Of a DNA stretch of 64,000 bases, positions 39,234 to 49,977 are shown piece after piece. Below the pieces are notes generated by a model that searched no databases, was not told the origin of the DNA, and saw only the letters and a list, made by a program, of their open reading frames with translations. The stretch is taken from contig NZ_NJAI01000002.1 in assembly GCF_002632725.1 (NCBI RefSeq), positions 240,039 to 304,038 on the forward strand, in the 5' to 3' direction. This DNA is from Xenorhabdus hominickii (lineage in GTDB: Bacteria > Pseudomonadota > Gammaproteobacteria > Enterobacterales > Enterobacteriaceae). Numbering within the stretch: the stretch's first letter is position 1; every line of letters starts with the position of its first letter. Position numbers and translations under genes: made by a program.

Positions 39234-39956
39234 TTAAGGCATAAATCGATAACCGACCGCTGTTTCTGTTAATAAATGCTTGGGACGGGCAGGTTCGTCT
39301 TCCAACTTTTGCCGCAGATGCCCCATGTAAATTCTCAGATAATGATTGTGCTCGACGTAATTTGGCCCCCAGACGTGGCTGAGTAAATAGCGTTGAGTCA
39401 GTACTTTGCCACTGTTGGTGAGAAATTCGGTCAGTAGCCGGTACTCAATTGGTGTCAGATGAATTTCATCGTTGCCCTTCAAAACTCGACGATTCACCAA
39501 ATCAACTTGAATATTTGAAAAGTGAATGACAGATTCGGAGTGAGTGGTTTTCGATGAGCGACGGAGGGCAACACGCACTCTGGCGATCAATTCGTTGATG
39601 CCAAATGGTTTGCTCAGATAGTCATCCGCGCCACAATCCAGAGCCATGACTTTATCTTGTTCGCTGTCACGAGCGGAAAGAACGATGATCGGAATATTGC
39701 TCCACTGACGAATATCGTGGATGAGATCAATGCCATTGCCGTCAGGTAATCCCAAATCAAGGATTAATAGATCAGGTTTACGGGTGGCGGCTTCAATTAA
39801 ACCTCGTTTTAATGTGTCACACTCAAAAACACGAGAATTTTCACCTTCTAGCGCCAATCGAACAAAACGTCGGATCTCCTTTTCATCTTCAATGATGAGT
39901 ACTGTATTGTTTTTAATTGTATGCACATTGGCTGTATTCAAATTAATTTTACTCAC
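39234..39956 (-). CDS. kdpE: KdpE, response regulator of the potassium transport operon
   Basis: 240 residues; the GTG start overlaps the kdpD TGA (TGTGAG) with GAGGAAAT upstream. The receiver domain has the acidic pair IIEDEKEIRR, phospho-acceptor Asp in LLILDLGLPDGNGI, Thr/Ser in IIVLSARD and Lys in LSKPF. The OmpR/PhoB winged helix (HLTPIEYRLLTEFLTNSGKV) follows. It activates kdpFABC when phosphorylated by KdpD under low potassium or high osmolarity. Slightly longer N-terminus than E. coli (225). Last gene of the kdp cluster. Confidence 0.95.
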   Translation of the reverse strand: MSKINLNTANVHTIKNNTVLIIEDEKEIRRFVRLALEGENSRVFECDTLKRGLIEAATRKPDLLILDLGLPDGNGIDLIHDIRQWSNIPIIVLSARDSEQDKVMALDCGADDYLSKPFGINELIARVRVALRRSSKTTHSESVIHFSNIQVDLVNRRVLKGNDEIHLTPIEYRLLTEFLTNSGKVLTQRYLLSHVWGPNYVEHNHYLRIYMGHLRQKLEDEPARPKHLLTETAVGYRFMP

Positions 39957-42667
39957 ATTTCCTCAGGAGCATCTTCAATTGTTGGTGGCTCCTGCAACGG
40001 TAGAATAAAGTGGAAACTAGCTCCACCTTTTTTATTGTTAGCCGCCCATATTTTTCCACCATGAATTTCAACAATTGCTCGACAGATCGCCAAACCCAGT
40101 CCGACACCGGGTATAGCGGATTCTTTGCTGGCACGTGAAAACTTATCGAAAATGAGTTGTTCCTGCCCTTGTGGAATTCCTGTTCCTGCGTCCCAGACTT
40201 CGATATGCACCTGTGTATGAGAAAATTTTTTCTCAATGGTAGCTTGTATGCCCAGAGGGGTCTGTTCATGGGTATATTTTATGGCATTTTCGAGTAGGTT
40301 GATAAATACACGCTCTAGCAGGGCTGCATCACAATGCAGCAGTAAATCGGACGGAAGGGAAAGTTCTACGGTGTAACGGTTGAGGGTATATTCCAGTGAG
40401 CGCAAAGCACTGCCAACAATCTCTTCCAGAGGATACCATTCAAGATTGAGTTGAATGCTGCCTGACTGGATGCGTGCCATATCCAGTAGATTATTGACCA
40501 ACCTGGAGGTACTGAGGATTTGTTGGCGAATTTGGTTAACTTGTTGGGTATGAGGAGAGTTTTCAGCGGATAAATCTAACATCAGTATTTCTGTTTGCCC
40601 AAATAGCACGGTTAATGGCGTGCGTAAATCATGGGATAGCGCCGCCAGTAGCGAGTTGCGCAGTTGCTCCCGTTCGGTTTCCAGCTTGGCAGATTCAGCA
40701 GTGTGGGCGAGGTGTAAACGTTCTAGTGCGTTGGCAATCAATCCGGTGAAGGTTTGCAATAACCGTTGTTGTTCTGGTACCAGTAATTGGCGCAGGTTAG
40801 GGGATTCAATGGCAAGGATGGCAAATACTTGTGAAGGCGTAGCGATAGGTAGTAATTGATAAGGAACTCCCGATAATGTATCTGTACCTGCTCCAGCGGG
40901 TTGCTTTTTATCGAAACACCATTTGGCAATGGCCTCCTCGATTTGCATCTGACCACCGTTATTGGTTTTCACCTGATATAAACGATTGTGGCTATCAGGC
41001 AGCAGTAGGCCTGTTTTTGCTTGAAAGCTGTTGGACAGGAAGTGATAGCTGATACGGGCTATATCTTCTTTGTTCAATGCCCGGCTTAGCTCTCGGGTAA
41101 TTTCGTATAAATGCCGCGTTCGCTGCTCACGATAGCGAGCAACTTTGGCTTGATAGCGTATTCCTGCGGTCAGATTTCCTACCACTACACCGACAATCAG
41201 CATAACGGTAAATGTGAGCAGGTATTGCATGTCCGTGACTGCAAGCGACCAGTGCGGTTGGACAAAAAAGATGTCAAAAATGGCGATGTTGATAAAGGCA
41301 GCAAAAACCGAAGGCCCACGGCCATAAAACAGAGCGATAATGACAACACCGAGTAAGTAGATTGTCACTAGATTCGCTTTATCTAAGTCGAATAAAAATA
41401 CGCGGGAAAAAAAAGTGGTAATGGCGCAGAGCACAACGGCCATCACAAAACCCTGAAGCGGGATTCTCCATTTTTCATTTAATTTTCGGGTGTCTCGTTG
41501 CTCTTTATCCCAATGTTTTTTGTCTTCAAGTGCAACAATAATGAGATCGATATCAGGGCCGAGTTTTCCCAGTCGTTCTGAGAAGTCGGAACGCCATTTA
41601 AAGCCAAAGAGTTTTGAGTTTGCGCCGTAATAGCGACCAATCAGGATCTTGCCAAGGTTGTGTTCTCTTGCATAGCGCAGAATTGCTTTTTCTTCATGGG
41701 AATCGGAAAGTGTTGCGGTTTCTGCGCCTAGATCTTGTGCTAATTTCAATGCGTTCAAAATGGTTCGGCGTTGGCTCTCTGGCAGTCGGTGTAGCTTGGG
41801 GGTTTCAACGTAAACAGCATACCAGACACAATCGAGCTTTGCCGCCAAGCGAGCCGCTGTTCGGATCAGCTTTTCATTGCCGGCGTTATAACCAATGCAC
41901 AATAGTAAACTGTCTCGCGTATGCCATACGGGTTCTTTTCCCCGGGTATCACGAAAAGCCCGCATTTGGTCATCTACGCGATCGGCGGTACGACGCAGTG
42001 CCAGTTCACGCAGGGCAATCAGGTTTCCTTTACGGAAGAAGTGTTCAATAGCCCGTTCGACCTGACCTGGAATATAAACCTTGCCGTCGTTGAGCCGTTG
42101 ACGCAGATCATCAGGAGGAAGATCAACCAGAACAACCTCATCGGCATGATCAAACATGTGATCAGGAATGGTTTCGCGGACACGAATACCGGTAATACCG
42201 CCGACAACATCGTTCAGGCTTTCTAAATGTTGTACGTTAATGGTGGTCAGGACATCAATTCCGGCTTCCAGTAGTTCATCCACATCTTGCCAACGTTTAG
42301 GGTGGCGACAATCTTGAGGGTTACTGAATGCCAGTTCATCTATCAGAATGATGGCCGGATGACGGGCAAGGGTAGCATCAATATCAAATGCCGCAATTCT
42401 TCGTTCGTTATAGCGGAAATACTTTGGTGGTAATTGGGGTAAACCTTCCAATAAGGCTGCGGTTTCTTGCCGATCATGGGTTTCAACGACACCAACAATG
42501 ACATCAAGTCCTTGAGCCAGCAGGCGTTGAGCCTCTTGTAGCATGGCGTAGGTTTTACCGACGCCAGCGCAGGCGCCGAAAAAGATTTTGAGTTTGCCAC
42601 GTGGCTTTTTGTTTGCCAGCGTTAATAGCTTATCTGGATCGGGGCGCTGAGGTTCATTTTGATCCAT
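39953..42667 (-). CDS. kdpD: KdpD, potassium-sensing histidine kinase
   Basis: 904 residues. The N-terminal KdpD domain has Walker A GACAGVGKTYAML and the later ILIDELAFSNP; a USP-like region follows (residues about 250-370). Four membrane helices (about 400-500), a GAF-like region and the kinase core (AALSHDLRTPLTVLFGQTEI with the phospho-His; N-box FINLLENAIKYT; G-boxes WDAGTGIPQG and GVGLGLAICRAIV) are complete. It senses potassium and ionic strength and controls KdpE. It starts 3 bases after the kdpC stop. Confidence 0.95.
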   Translation of the reverse strand: MDQNEPQRPDPDKLLTLANKKPRGKLKIFFGACAGVGKTYAMLQEAQRLLAQGLDVIVGVVETHDRQETAALLEGLPQLPPKYFRYNERRIAAFDIDATLARHPAIILIDELAFSNPQDCRHPKRWQDVDELLEAGIDVLTTINVQHLESLNDVVGGITGIRVRETIPDHMFDHADEVVLVDLPPDDLRQRLNDGKVYIPGQVERAIEHFFRKGNLIALRELALRRTADRVDDQMRAFRDTRGKEPVWHTRDSLLLCIGYNAGNEKLIRTAARLAAKLDCVWYAVYVETPKLHRLPESQRRTILNALKLAQDLGAETATLSDSHEEKAILRYAREHNLGKILIGRYYGANSKLFGFKWRSDFSERLGKLGPDIDLIIVALEDKKHWDKEQRDTRKLNEKWRIPLQGFVMAVVLCAITTFFSRVFLFDLDKANLVTIYLLGVVIIALFYGRGPSVFAAFINIAIFDIFFVQPHWSLAVTDMQYLLTFTVMLIVGVVVGNLTAGIRYQAKVARYREQRTRHLYEITRELSRALNKEDIARISYHFLSNSFQAKTGLLLPDSHNRLYQVKTNNGGQMQIEEAIAKWCFDKKQPAGAGTDTLSGVPYQLLPIATPSQVFAILAIESPNLRQLLVPEQQRLLQTFTGLIANALERLHLAHTAESAKLETEREQLRNSLLAALSHDLRTPLTVLFGQTEILMLDLSAENSPHTQQVNQIRQQILSTSRLVNNLLDMARIQSGSIQLNLEWYPLEEIVGSALRSLEYTLNRYTVELSLPSDLLLHCDAALLERVFINLLENAIKYTHEQTPLGIQATIEKKFSHTQVHIEVWDAGTGIPQGQEQLIFDKFSRASKESAIPGVGLGLAICRAIVEIHGGKIWAANNKKGGASFHFILPLQEPPTIEDAPEEM

Positions 42668-42670
42668 ATT

Positions 42671-43252
42671 TTATCTGCCTTTCGGATTCAGATTATCCAG
42701 TGCCAGATTAAGTTCCAGCACATTGACTACAGGTTGACCCATGTATTCCAACAGTGGAGATTCAGTGTGTGTCTGAATTAATTTATTGATAACTTTAAGT
42801 GGCAATTGGCGAGCGTCAGCTATGCGCTGTGCCTGAAATTCAGCCGCTTCAGGGGATATATGGGGATCGAGTCCGCTACCGGATGCTGTCACGAGATCGA
42901 CAGGAATAGGACGATTTTCAGAGTGATTAATTAAACGTATTTTCAGAATGTTTTGATGAAATTGGTGGTTCAAAATGGGGTTAGTTTCAGCGAGATTACT
43001 GCCTCCAGAGGATAGCGTGTTATAAGGTATTTCTGCTGTCATGGAAGGACGTCCGTGAAAATAGTTGGCTTTGGTAAAATCCTGACCAATTAATTCAGAA
43101 CCAATCAATTTGCCATTTTTCTCAATCAAAGAGCCTTGAGCTTGGTGAGGAAATAAAACTTCTGCTAATCCCGTTACCAGCAGCGGGTAGGCAATACCGG
43201 TGATGAGAGTAAGAAATGTCAGCAGGACAATGGAAGTACGTAACCAGATCAT
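42671..43252 (-). CDS. kdpC: KdpC, stabilising subunit of the K+-ATPase
   Basis: 193 residues from ATG 43252 (MIWLRTSIVLLTFLTLITG), preferred because AAGGTG lies 8 bases upstream and the alignment to E. coli KdpC (MSGLRPAL) starts there. An ATG two codons earlier and a long upstream extension overlapping kdpB are less likely. One N-terminal helix anchors a periplasmic domain (GSGLDPHISPEAA, VNVLELNLALD). It supports ATP binding by KdpB in the KdpFABC pump. Confidence 0.92.
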   Translation of the reverse strand: MIWLRTSIVLLTFLTLITGIAYPLLVTGLAEVLFPHQAQGSLIEKNGKLIGSELIGQDFTKANYFHGRPSMTAEIPYNTLSSGGSNLAETNPILNHQFHQNILKIRLINHSENRPIPVDLVTASGSGLDPHISPEAAEFQAQRIADARQLPLKVINKLIQTHTESPLLEYMGQPVVNVLELNLALDNLNPKGR

Positions 43253-43262
43253 TTTCATCACC

Positions 43263-45329
43263 TTATTGAAAAAATAAAACAGTAAGTAAAATATCAATGA
43301 GCTTGATACCTGCGAAGGGCACGAGTAGCCCTCCAAGGCCATATATCCACAGATTTCGGCGTAAGAGTGACAATGCGTCCATTGGGCGGTAACTGACGCC
43401 TTTTAGTGCCAACGGAAGCAGAAAGACAATGATGATTGCATTGAAGATAACAGCAGACAATACCGCAGATTCTGGCGAATGAAGGTGCATAATGTTCAAG
43501 GCGTTGAGTTGCGGATAAGTGACCGCAAAGGCAGCGGGAATGATGGCAAAATATTTGGCGATATCATTGGCAATGCTGAATGTGGTCAATGAGCCGCGAG
43601 TCATCAACATTTGTTTGCCAATATGTACAATTTCAATCAGCTTGGTGGGATTGGAATCTAAGTCCACCATATTGCCCGCTTCCTTGGCTGCCTGTGTGCC
43701 GGAATTCATGGCAACGGCGACATCAGCTTGTGCCAGCGCGGGCGCATCATTTGTTCCGTCACCCGTCATGGCGACCAGACGGCCTTCAGACTGGTATTGA
43801 CGGATCAGGGCAAGTTTAGCTTCAGGGGTGGCTTCAGCCAGAAAATCATCAACACCCGCTTCGGCTGCAATTGCCGCGGCGGTCAAGTGATTATCCCCAG
43901 TGATCATCACTGTTTTGATCCCCATTTTGCGCATTTCACTGAAACGTTCTTTGATTCCACCTTTTACAATATCTTTCAAGGCTACGACACCTAAAACACG
44001 CTGGTTCTCGGCAACAACCAAAGGCGTTTCCCCTTTGTTGGCAACCTCTTGTACCAATAAATCAATGGCATCTGGAAATTGGCTTTGATTAGCTTCAATG
44101 TAACGGCGAATTGCATCAACTGCACCTTTACGGATCATGCGATTGCTAATGTTGACACCGCTCATTCGTGTCATGGCAGAAAAAGGAACAAATGTGGCGT
44201 TTAATGCCCGAAGATCACGTTCACGCAGATTAAAACGTTGTTTGGCTAAGATAACGATGCTTCGGCCTTCTGGTGTTTCATCAGCAAGAGAAGAAAGTTG
44301 GGCTGCATCAGCCAATTGTTGTTCCGTGATACCGGGGGCAGGTAAAAATTGAGATGCCTGACGATTGCCTAGCGTGATTGTGCCGGTTTTATCCAGGAGC
44401 AGAACATCTACATCGCCAGCAGCCTCAATGGCACGTCCGCTTGTGGCTATGACATTGGCGACTAACATGCGGCTCATGCCTGCAACACCAATGGCTGAAA
44501 GTAATCCGCCTATAGTGGTAGGGATAAGGCAAACCAAAAGAGCGACCAGTACGGTGAGCGTAATGGGAGATCCGAATTGATTGGCTTGAACACTGAATAG
44601 GGTAAAAGGTAACAGGCTGACACAAACCAGCAGGAAAATAATCGTTAGTGCAGTGAGTAAAATTGTGAGAGCAATTTCATTGGGCGTTTTGCATCGCTTG
44701 GCACCTTCGACCATTGAAATCATTCGGTCTAGAAACGTTTCCCCCGGATTGACAACACATTTAATGATTAACCGATCTGATAAAACCAGAGTGCCGCCCG
44801 TAACAGAAGAAAAATCGCCTCCAGATTCGCGGATAACCGGTGCAGATTCCCCCGTAATGGCGCTTTCATCAACGGAAGCGCCTCCCTCAAGAACTTCACC
44901 ATCACAAGGAATGATTTCTCCAGCCTCCACCAGCACAATATCGCCTTTGCGCAAAGTATCAGAGGTCACTTTTTCCTTGGAGGCATCATGACTGGGGGAT
45001 GCCAGTTTAATCGCCCAGCTGCTTTTTTTTACCCCTTTCAGGCTGGATGCCTGAGCTTTGCTACGTCCTTCCGCCAATGCTTCTGCAAAATTGGCAAACA
45101 GAACGGTAAACCATAACCAGAGTGTAATGGCGCCAGTAAACAGGGCGTCACCTGCTAATTGTCCTGCCAAGATGCTAATCCACAAGAAGGTGGTCAAGCA
45201 GCTTCCCAGATAGACAACAAACATGACGGGATTACGCCATTGAATAGCGGGATGACATTTTTTTAATGAATCGATAAGTGCATGGCGAATTAAAGTGGGT
45301 TTAAATAACGCTTGTGATTTGTTTTTCAT
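43263..45329 (-). CDS. kdpB: KdpB, P-type ATPase subunit of the K+ pump
   Basis: This 688-residue catalytic subunit has actuator motif [19 protein letters not shown], phosphorylation motif [15 protein letters not shown], nucleotide-binding [10 protein letters not shown] and hinge [20 protein letters not shown]. Membrane helices lie at the N-terminus, middle and C-terminus. It couples ATP hydrolysis to K+ transfer through KdpA. It lies 16 bases after kdpA. Length matches E. coli (682). Confidence 0.97.
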   Translation of the reverse strand: MKNKSQALFKPTLIRHALIDSLKKCHPAIQWRNPVMFVVYLGSCLTTFLWISILAGQLAGDALFTGAITLWLWFTVLFANFAEALAEGRSKAQASSLKGVKKSSWAIKLASPSHDASKEKVTSDTLRKGDIVLVEAGEIIPCDGEVLEGGASVDESAITGESAPVIRESGGDFSSVTGGTLVLSDRLIIKCVVNPGETFLDRMISMVEGAKRCKTPNEIALTILLTALTIIFLLVCVSLLPFTLFSVQANQFGSPITLTVLVALLVCLIPTTIGGLLSAIGVAGMSRMLVANVIATSGRAIEAAGDVDVLLLDKTGTITLGNRQASQFLPAPGITEQQLADAAQLSSLADETPEGRSIVILAKQRFNLRERDLRALNATFVPFSAMTRMSGVNISNRMIRKGAVDAIRRYIEANQSQFPDAIDLLVQEVANKGETPLVVAENQRVLGVVALKDIVKGGIKERFSEMRKMGIKTVMITGDNHLTAAAIAAEAGVDDFLAEATPEAKLALIRQYQSEGRLVAMTGDGTNDAPALAQADVAVAMNSGTQAAKEAGNMVDLDSNPTKLIEIVHIGKQMLMTRGSLTTFSIANDIAKYFAIIPAAFAVTYPQLNALNIMHLHSPESAVLSAVIFNAIIIVFLLPLALKGVSYRPMDALSLLRRNLWIYGLGGLLVPFAGIKLIDILLTVLFFQ

Positions 45330-45345
45330 GAATTACCTCACATCC

Positions 45346-47043
45346 TCACTGCCAAAGTTGTAAATGTTCTGCGATAGGACCAAGAGCCAGTGCAGGAATA
45401 AAAGTGAGTGCACCAATCAGTAAAATGACCAAAACTAATAATCCGATGAAGAGAAAACCGTGGGTAGGTAAGGTTCCACGGCTGATCGGTTGGCGTTTTT
45501 TGCCAATCATGGAGCCAGCGATAGCTAGAACGGGGAGAATGACGCCAAAGCGTCCAAGAAACATGACTGTTCCCAACAACAGATTATAGAAAACGTTGTT
45601 AGCATTCAGACCGGCAAAGGCACTACCATTATTGTTGGCTGCGGATGAGAGAGCATAGAGCACCTCTGTGAAACCGTGAGCACCGGGGTTTGCAATCGCG
45701 CTACGTCCAGCATCGGTTGAAATAGCCAGGTCGGTTCCCAATAAGACAAGCGAAGGGGTAACTAAAATAGCCAATGCGATCATTTTCATATCATGAACAT
45801 CGATTTTTTTGCCTAAATATTCTGGTGCGCGACCAATCATCAAACCAGCGATAAATACGGTAAGCAGAACAAACAGCAATATGCCATAGAGACCTGAACC
45901 CACACCACCAAATATCACTTCACCAATTTGCATTAACCAAAGTGGCATTATACCGCCCAATGCGGTGAAGGAATCGTGCATTGAATTGACTGCGCCACAG
46001 GAGGCTGATGTAGTGACTACGCTATAGAAGGAAGAAGCAAGGATGCCAAAACGGGACTCCTTTCCTTCCATATTCATGTGACTGCTGATATCAGGTTGAA
46101 TGAGGTGAGGATTACCAGCGATTTCGGCATACATTACAAATATCGTAGTGGCAACAAAAATAATGCTCATCGCCCAGAGTAAGGCATATCCTTGACGGTT
46201 ATCACCAACAACCCGGCCGAATGTGAAACACAGTGCACAGGGGATCAAGAAAATAGCCAGCATTTGTATAAAGTTGCTGAGTGAGCTGGGGTTTTCAAAG
46301 GGATGAGCAGAGTTTGCCCCAAAAAATCCACCCCCATTTGTTCCTAAGAGTTTAATGGCTTCCTGAGAAGCAACTGGCCCCATAGGAAGCAATTGCTGTT
46401 GACCTTCAATCGTGTGGACAAGGATATAAGAAGAGAAGTTTTGGATAACTCCCTGACTGACGAAGAACAGAGCAACGATGATTGAGAGCGGAAGCAAGAG
46501 ATATAAGGTAATACGAGTAATATCGACCCATGCATTTCCCAGTGTTTGGATACCTTGACGAGAAAATGCCCGCATTAAGGTAAAAGCCACAGCAATTCCT
46601 GTTGCCGCTGATAGGAAGTTCTGGACAGTTAACCCCATCATTTGGCTCAGATAACTGAGGGTATTTTCTCCACTGTAAGCCTGCCAATTAGTATTGGTGA
46701 TAAAACTGATAGCAGTATTCAGTGCCAAATCCCATTTCATGCCAGCAAAATGCTGAGGGTTAAGTGGTAGATGTCCCTGACTTATCAGTAAGATAAACAA
46801 CAATAATAATCCTGCTATATTGAATATAAGGATGGCGAGTGAATACTGCCACCAGTTCATTTCTCTAACGCTGCTGCCGGGTTTTTGTAATCCACAACAA
46901 CGCCACAAGCTTGTTTCTGTTCTTGTCAGCCAGTGGGGTAATTCACCTTCAACCAGAGTAGCAATCAGGTTACCCAGAGGTTTGCCCAATAGGAACAGAA
47001 TGAGCAGAAAGCTGGTAATCAGTAGAAAAGAGGATATCACCAT
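45346..47043 (-). CDS. kdpA: KdpA, K+-selective channel-like subunit
   Basis: 565 residues, ten or more helices. The selectivity-filter-like loops of the superfamily of K+ transporters are present, e.g. [42 protein letters not shown] and [10 protein letters not shown]. Inner membrane. The start is ATG at 47043, directly beside the kdpF stop. Part of kdpFABC. Confidence 0.97.
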   Translation of the reverse strand: MVISSFLLITSFLLILFLLGKPLGNLIATLVEGELPHWLTRTETSLWRCCGLQKPGSSVREMNWWQYSLAILIFNIAGLLLLFILLISQGHLPLNPQHFAGMKWDLALNTAISFITNTNWQAYSGENTLSYLSQMMGLTVQNFLSAATGIAVAFTLMRAFSRQGIQTLGNAWVDITRITLYLLLPLSIIVALFFVSQGVIQNFSSYILVHTIEGQQQLLPMGPVASQEAIKLLGTNGGGFFGANSAHPFENPSSLSNFIQMLAIFLIPCALCFTFGRVVGDNRQGYALLWAMSIIFVATTIFVMYAEIAGNPHLIQPDISSHMNMEGKESRFGILASSFYSVVTTSASCGAVNSMHDSFTALGGIMPLWLMQIGEVIFGGVGSGLYGILLFVLLTVFIAGLMIGRAPEYLGKKIDVHDMKMIALAILVTPSLVLLGTDLAISTDAGRSAIANPGAHGFTEVLYALSSAANNNGSAFAGLNANNVFYNLLLGTVMFLGRFGVILPVLAIAGSMIGKKRQPISRGTLPTHGFLFIGLLVLVILLIGALTFIPALALGPIAEHLQLWQ

Positions 47044-47133
47044 TTAGAAATCCTCCGCATTTAATAATGCATAAATCAGATAGATCAGTAACAGCATGAC
47101 AAGAAAGATGCCAATGATGAGGAATATATTCAT
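47044..47133 (-). CDS. kdpF: KdpF, single-helix subunit of the K+ pump
   Basis: 29 residues: MNIFLIIGIFLVMLLLIYLI, then YALLNAEDF. One transmembrane helix, the size of E. coli KdpF. Its TAA abuts the kdpA ATG. First gene of the operon; stabilises the KdpFABC complex. Confidence 0.9.
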   Translation of the reverse strand: MNIFLIIGIFLVMLLLIYLIYALLNAEDF

Positions 47134-47484
47134 AGTGTATCCCTTTGTTTATTTCTTTAATAACTAACCAGTTACAGCATAAGAATGACCATACAAAGAA
47201 ATTATTAAAAGAGAGCCTGAAAGTGTAAAAAAAGTATAAAAATAATGGGGCTTAATTGATAAGACGTTATTAGGGCAAGTGTAGCAAACTCTGGTGGGTT
47301 AAATTTTTGTTTTCAAATTGTTGGTTTTGTTTTTGTTTAGGTGTTAATTTTGTAATTAAATTACGATGACAGAAAAAAAGAGTGATTTAAACCACTAAAA
47401 AAGTGGTCTGATGAGTAGTAAAATTTCACTTTATCGGATAAAATTTTATACATCTTACAAATTCAGCTCATTAGGAGAGTTCTA
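47134..47484. promoter_or_regulatory. Divergent kdpF / ybfA control region
   Basis: 350 bases holding the kdp promoter with its KdpE box (listed separately) and the ybfA promoter with GGAGAG before its ATG. Otherwise AT-rich; nothing else was recognised. Confidence 0.5.
47223..47242 (-). promoter_or_regulatory. KdpE operator upstream of kdpFABC
   Basis: On minus the sequence TTTTTATACTTTTTTTACAC lies 90 bases before kdpF. It matches the T-rich KdpE-binding site of the E. coli kdp promoter as I recall it. A divergent gene (ybfA) starts at 47485. Confidence 0.75.
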
Positions 47485-47694
47485 ATGTCTATATATCGTG
47501 ATTACTCTTGGCATCAGATTCTCTTGCGGCGTACTGGCGCTATAACACTGGGTGCCATTGCGCTTCCTGTTATGCTATTTCATCGTGATCGTGCCCGTTT
47601 TTATAGCTATCTGCATAAAGTATGGCTAAAAACCAGCGATAAGCCTGTATGGCTGGAATGTTCAGAAATTGCAGCAGGTATTAGAAATCGATAA
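47485..47694 (+). CDS. ybfA: YbfA family small protein (DUF2517)
   Basis: 69 residues. The central block [20 protein letters not shown] and [10 protein letters not shown] match E. coli YbfA (68 residues), which also lies divergent from kdpFABC. One hydrophobic stretch ([15 protein letters not shown]) suggests a membrane association. Function is unknown. GGAGAG precedes the ATG. Confidence 0.88.
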   Translation: MSIYRDYSWHQILLRRTGAITLGAIALPVMLFHRDRARFYSYLHKVWLKTSDKPVWLECSEIAAGIRNR

Positions 47695-47880
47695 TATTGT
47701 GTTATTACTGTGGGTTATGGATCCTTACCATCCTTCAGGTTGCTATTCTGAGCGTTTTTCTTGATCACGCATTTTGAATATCGTTTTTAATATAGTTTTG
47801 AGAATAATTTTGAATATAGTATTTTGACACCTCGCCCGTTTATTCTGGCGGGGTGTTTTGTTTTATACGCTATTAAGATG

Positions 47881-47904
47881 CTATACCCAATGGATTTTAA
47901 GATG
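47881..47904 (+). repeat. ERIC end fragment
   Basis: TATACCCAATGGATTTTAAG resembles the conserved ERIC terminus, but the rest of the element is missing. It lies just before ybgI. Confidence 0.3.
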
Positions 47905-47931
47905 AAAAAGCGAGATAACAGGGGGAATGTG

Positions 47932-48675
47932 ATGAACAATGTTGAATTAGAGCATGTGCTCAATACGGAATTGAATATCCGTGAATTTCAAGACTATGCC
48001 CCTAATGGCTTGCAAGTGGAAGGCCGTCCTCATGTTCAGAGGGTAGTTACAGGTGTGACGGCTTGTCAGGCATTGTTGGACGAAGCGGTTCGTCTCGAAG
48101 CCGATGCTGTTATCGTTCATCATGGATACTTTTGGAAGAATGAATCACCCGTTATTCGTGGTATGAAACGTCGTCGTTTACAAACACTGCTCTGCAATGA
48201 TATCAACCTGTATGGCTATCATCTTCCGCTGGATGCCCACCCTACATTAGGTAACAATGTTCAATTAGCACGTCAGATGGGGGTGAAGATTATAGGTAAT
48301 ATCGATTCTTTGCTTCCTCATGGTGCTTTTGATCAGCCTATTACACCCGCAGAATTGACTGAGCGCCTTGAAAAAAGATTGGAGCGCAACGTATTGCATT
48401 GTGGAGATAATGCCCCCGCAGAAATTCGTACCTTGGCATGGTGTACAGGTGGCGGTCAGAGTTTTATTGAACAGGCTGCTGAGTTTGGTGTTGATGCTTT
48501 TGTGACGGGTGAAGTGTCAGAAAAAACAATTCATGTTGCTCGTGAAATAGGGCTGCATTTTTTTGCTGCCGGACATCATGCAACCGAGCGCTATGGTATT
48601 AAAGCACTCGGCGAATGGTTGGCGAATCATCATGGGTTAGATGTGACTTTTATCGATATTCCTAATCCAGCTTGA
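47932..48675 (+). CDS. ybgI: NIF3/YbgI family metal-binding protein
   Basis: The open frame begins at 47824, but the ATG at 47932 (MNNVELEHVLNTELNIREFQ) has GGGGGA upstream and gives 247 residues, the length of E. coli YbgI. It shows the NIF3 metal ligands VIVHHGYFW near residue 63 and the C-terminal GHHATERYGI (His and Glu). The family forms hexamers with a dimetal site; it is annotated as a GTP cyclohydrolase I type 2 homologue, but its true reaction is unsettled (E. coli work links it to DNA repair). An ERIC end fragment lies upstream. Confidence 0.92.
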   Translation: MNNVELEHVLNTELNIREFQDYAPNGLQVEGRPHVQRVVTGVTACQALLDEAVRLEADAVIVHHGYFWKNESPVIRGMKRRRLQTLLCNDINLYGYHLPLDAHPTLGNNVQLARQMGVKIIGNIDSLLPHGAFDQPITPAELTERLEKRLERNVLHCGDNAPAEIRTLAWCTGGGQSFIEQAAEFGVDAFVTGEVSEKTIHVAREIGLHFFAAGHHATERYGIKALGEWLANHHGLDVTFIDIPNPA

Positions 48676-48694
48676 TATTTAAGTAAAATCTGTT

Positions 48695-48740
48695 TACCCC
48701 TGATTTCATTTTTATCCAAAAAATTAGGGGCTTTTTAGAT
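48695..48740. terminator. Possible terminator between ybgI and the MFS gene
   Basis: ACCCCTGAT pairs with ATTAGGGGC across a loop of about 20 bases, followed by TTTTTAG. It sits between convergent genes. Confidence 0.45.
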
Positions 48741-49922
48741 TTTGTTATTTTTGTTGGATGAGTACTGAGAACGCCTAAAAATAAGAAACAAACATTTTCC
48801 TCTTGTTGAAATAAGCACTAAAAGAACCGTTGCGACTCCACAACAGATCAGTACATTACCTAATGCCTGACTCCAACCAGCCAATGCCAATCCGAGGCCC
48901 AGCAACAAATAGTAAAACAGCCCCAGCAAAGCGCCAGCCGTACCCAACCGATCTGCATAGTTGCTCAATGTAGAGGCCAATATATTAGGAATGGCAAGCC
49001 CATAAGCGATAACGATTCCCAGCATGGGTAAAATAAAGAACCAGCTATTTTCAAGCAAATATACACCGATCCCACTTAATAAAATCATCTGTGAGGCAAG
49101 GGTGACTAATTGGGTTGATGTCCACTGTTTCTTTAATAGGTATTTGTTTAATAACGAACCAAACCCGACGCCGAAAGTTAATAACAGGCCAGTATAGCCA
49201 AATATTTCCTGTGATAATCCGAATTGTTCAAAACGAAAGGGGGCTAACTGATAATAGCTGAACAGGCAAATATTGAAAAATGCGATCAGAAACCCATTTC
49301 GCCAAATTGAGATATCTTTGGACATCATGATTGCAGTACGGAATAAAGCTACTTTTGTCACGTTAGCCGGACGCGTTTCTGGCAAGAGAATAATAGACCA
49401 ACAGATTAGGATAACCGCCAAAGCAAGCAGTCCAGCAAACACGGCTTTATAACCTGCAAAATAGTTCAATGTGGAGCCGCAGAGCATACCAATAGCAGGA
49501 CTGGCGGCTAAAGCAATCCCCATGATAGAAAAAATACGGGTTAATTCTTCACCACGGTAAGTATCACGCATGATAGTTTGTGTGCCGACAGAGCCGACTG
49601 CGGCACCGAAAGCTGACAACATTCTGGCAACTAGCAATAACCAGAATTGTTGGGCCAGTAATGCCAGCAGAGAGGCTAATCCATAGAGTAATAGTCCGGT
49701 AATGATGGTCGGGCGCCTGCCGATCACATCACACATGCGTCCCCATACGACAACTCCGAGGGCAAAGGCAAAGAAATAGATTGATAGAGTTTGGGCTGCT
49801 TGCTCTGAGCTGACAGAAAATCTATTGGCAATGTTAGTTAATGCAGGGCTATAGATAGTTTCTACGATCTGCGGGAATATCAGTAAGGCGATGGAAAGCC
49901 AAAGAGAGGGTTTGGTTTTCAT
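48735..49922 (-). CDS. MFS drug/nucleoside-type exporter
   Basis: 395 residues, 12 helices. Motif A between helices 2 and 3 reads GRMCDVIGRRPTI; the helix 4-5 region has GAAVGSVGTQTIMRD, typical of the DHA1 Bcr/CflA-like exporters. It lacks a long central loop. Inner membrane, proton-driven efflux. It is divergent from an AraC-type regulator 55 bases away, an arrangement that suggests local regulation. Substrate not determinable. Confidence 0.85.
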   Translation of the reverse strand: MKTKPSLWLSIALLIFPQIVETIYSPALTNIANRFSVSSEQAAQTLSIYFFAFALGVVVWGRMCDVIGRRPTIITGLLLYGLASLLALLAQQFWLLLVARMLSAFGAAVGSVGTQTIMRDTYRGEELTRIFSIMGIALAASPAIGMLCGSTLNYFAGYKAVFAGLLALAVILICWSIILLPETRPANVTKVALFRTAIMMSKDISIWRNGFLIAFFNICLFSYYQLAPFRFEQFGLSQEIFGYTGLLLTFGVGFGSLLNKYLLKKQWTSTQLVTLASQMILLSGIGVYLLENSWFFILPMLGIVIAYGLAIPNILASTLSNYADRLGTAGALLGLFYYLLLGLGLALAGWSQALGNVLICCGVATVLLVLISTRGKCLFLIFRRSQYSSNKNNKI

Positions 49923-49977
49923 GATGTTTCTTCTGATTATAATTGAGTGATAATCCGCAAGATTAGCATTCCTATAG

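Noticed and set aside
43259..43342. N-terminal extension of KdpC overlapping kdpB
   Set aside because: It reads kdpB codons in another frame; AAGGTG and the family alignment favour the ATG at 43252.
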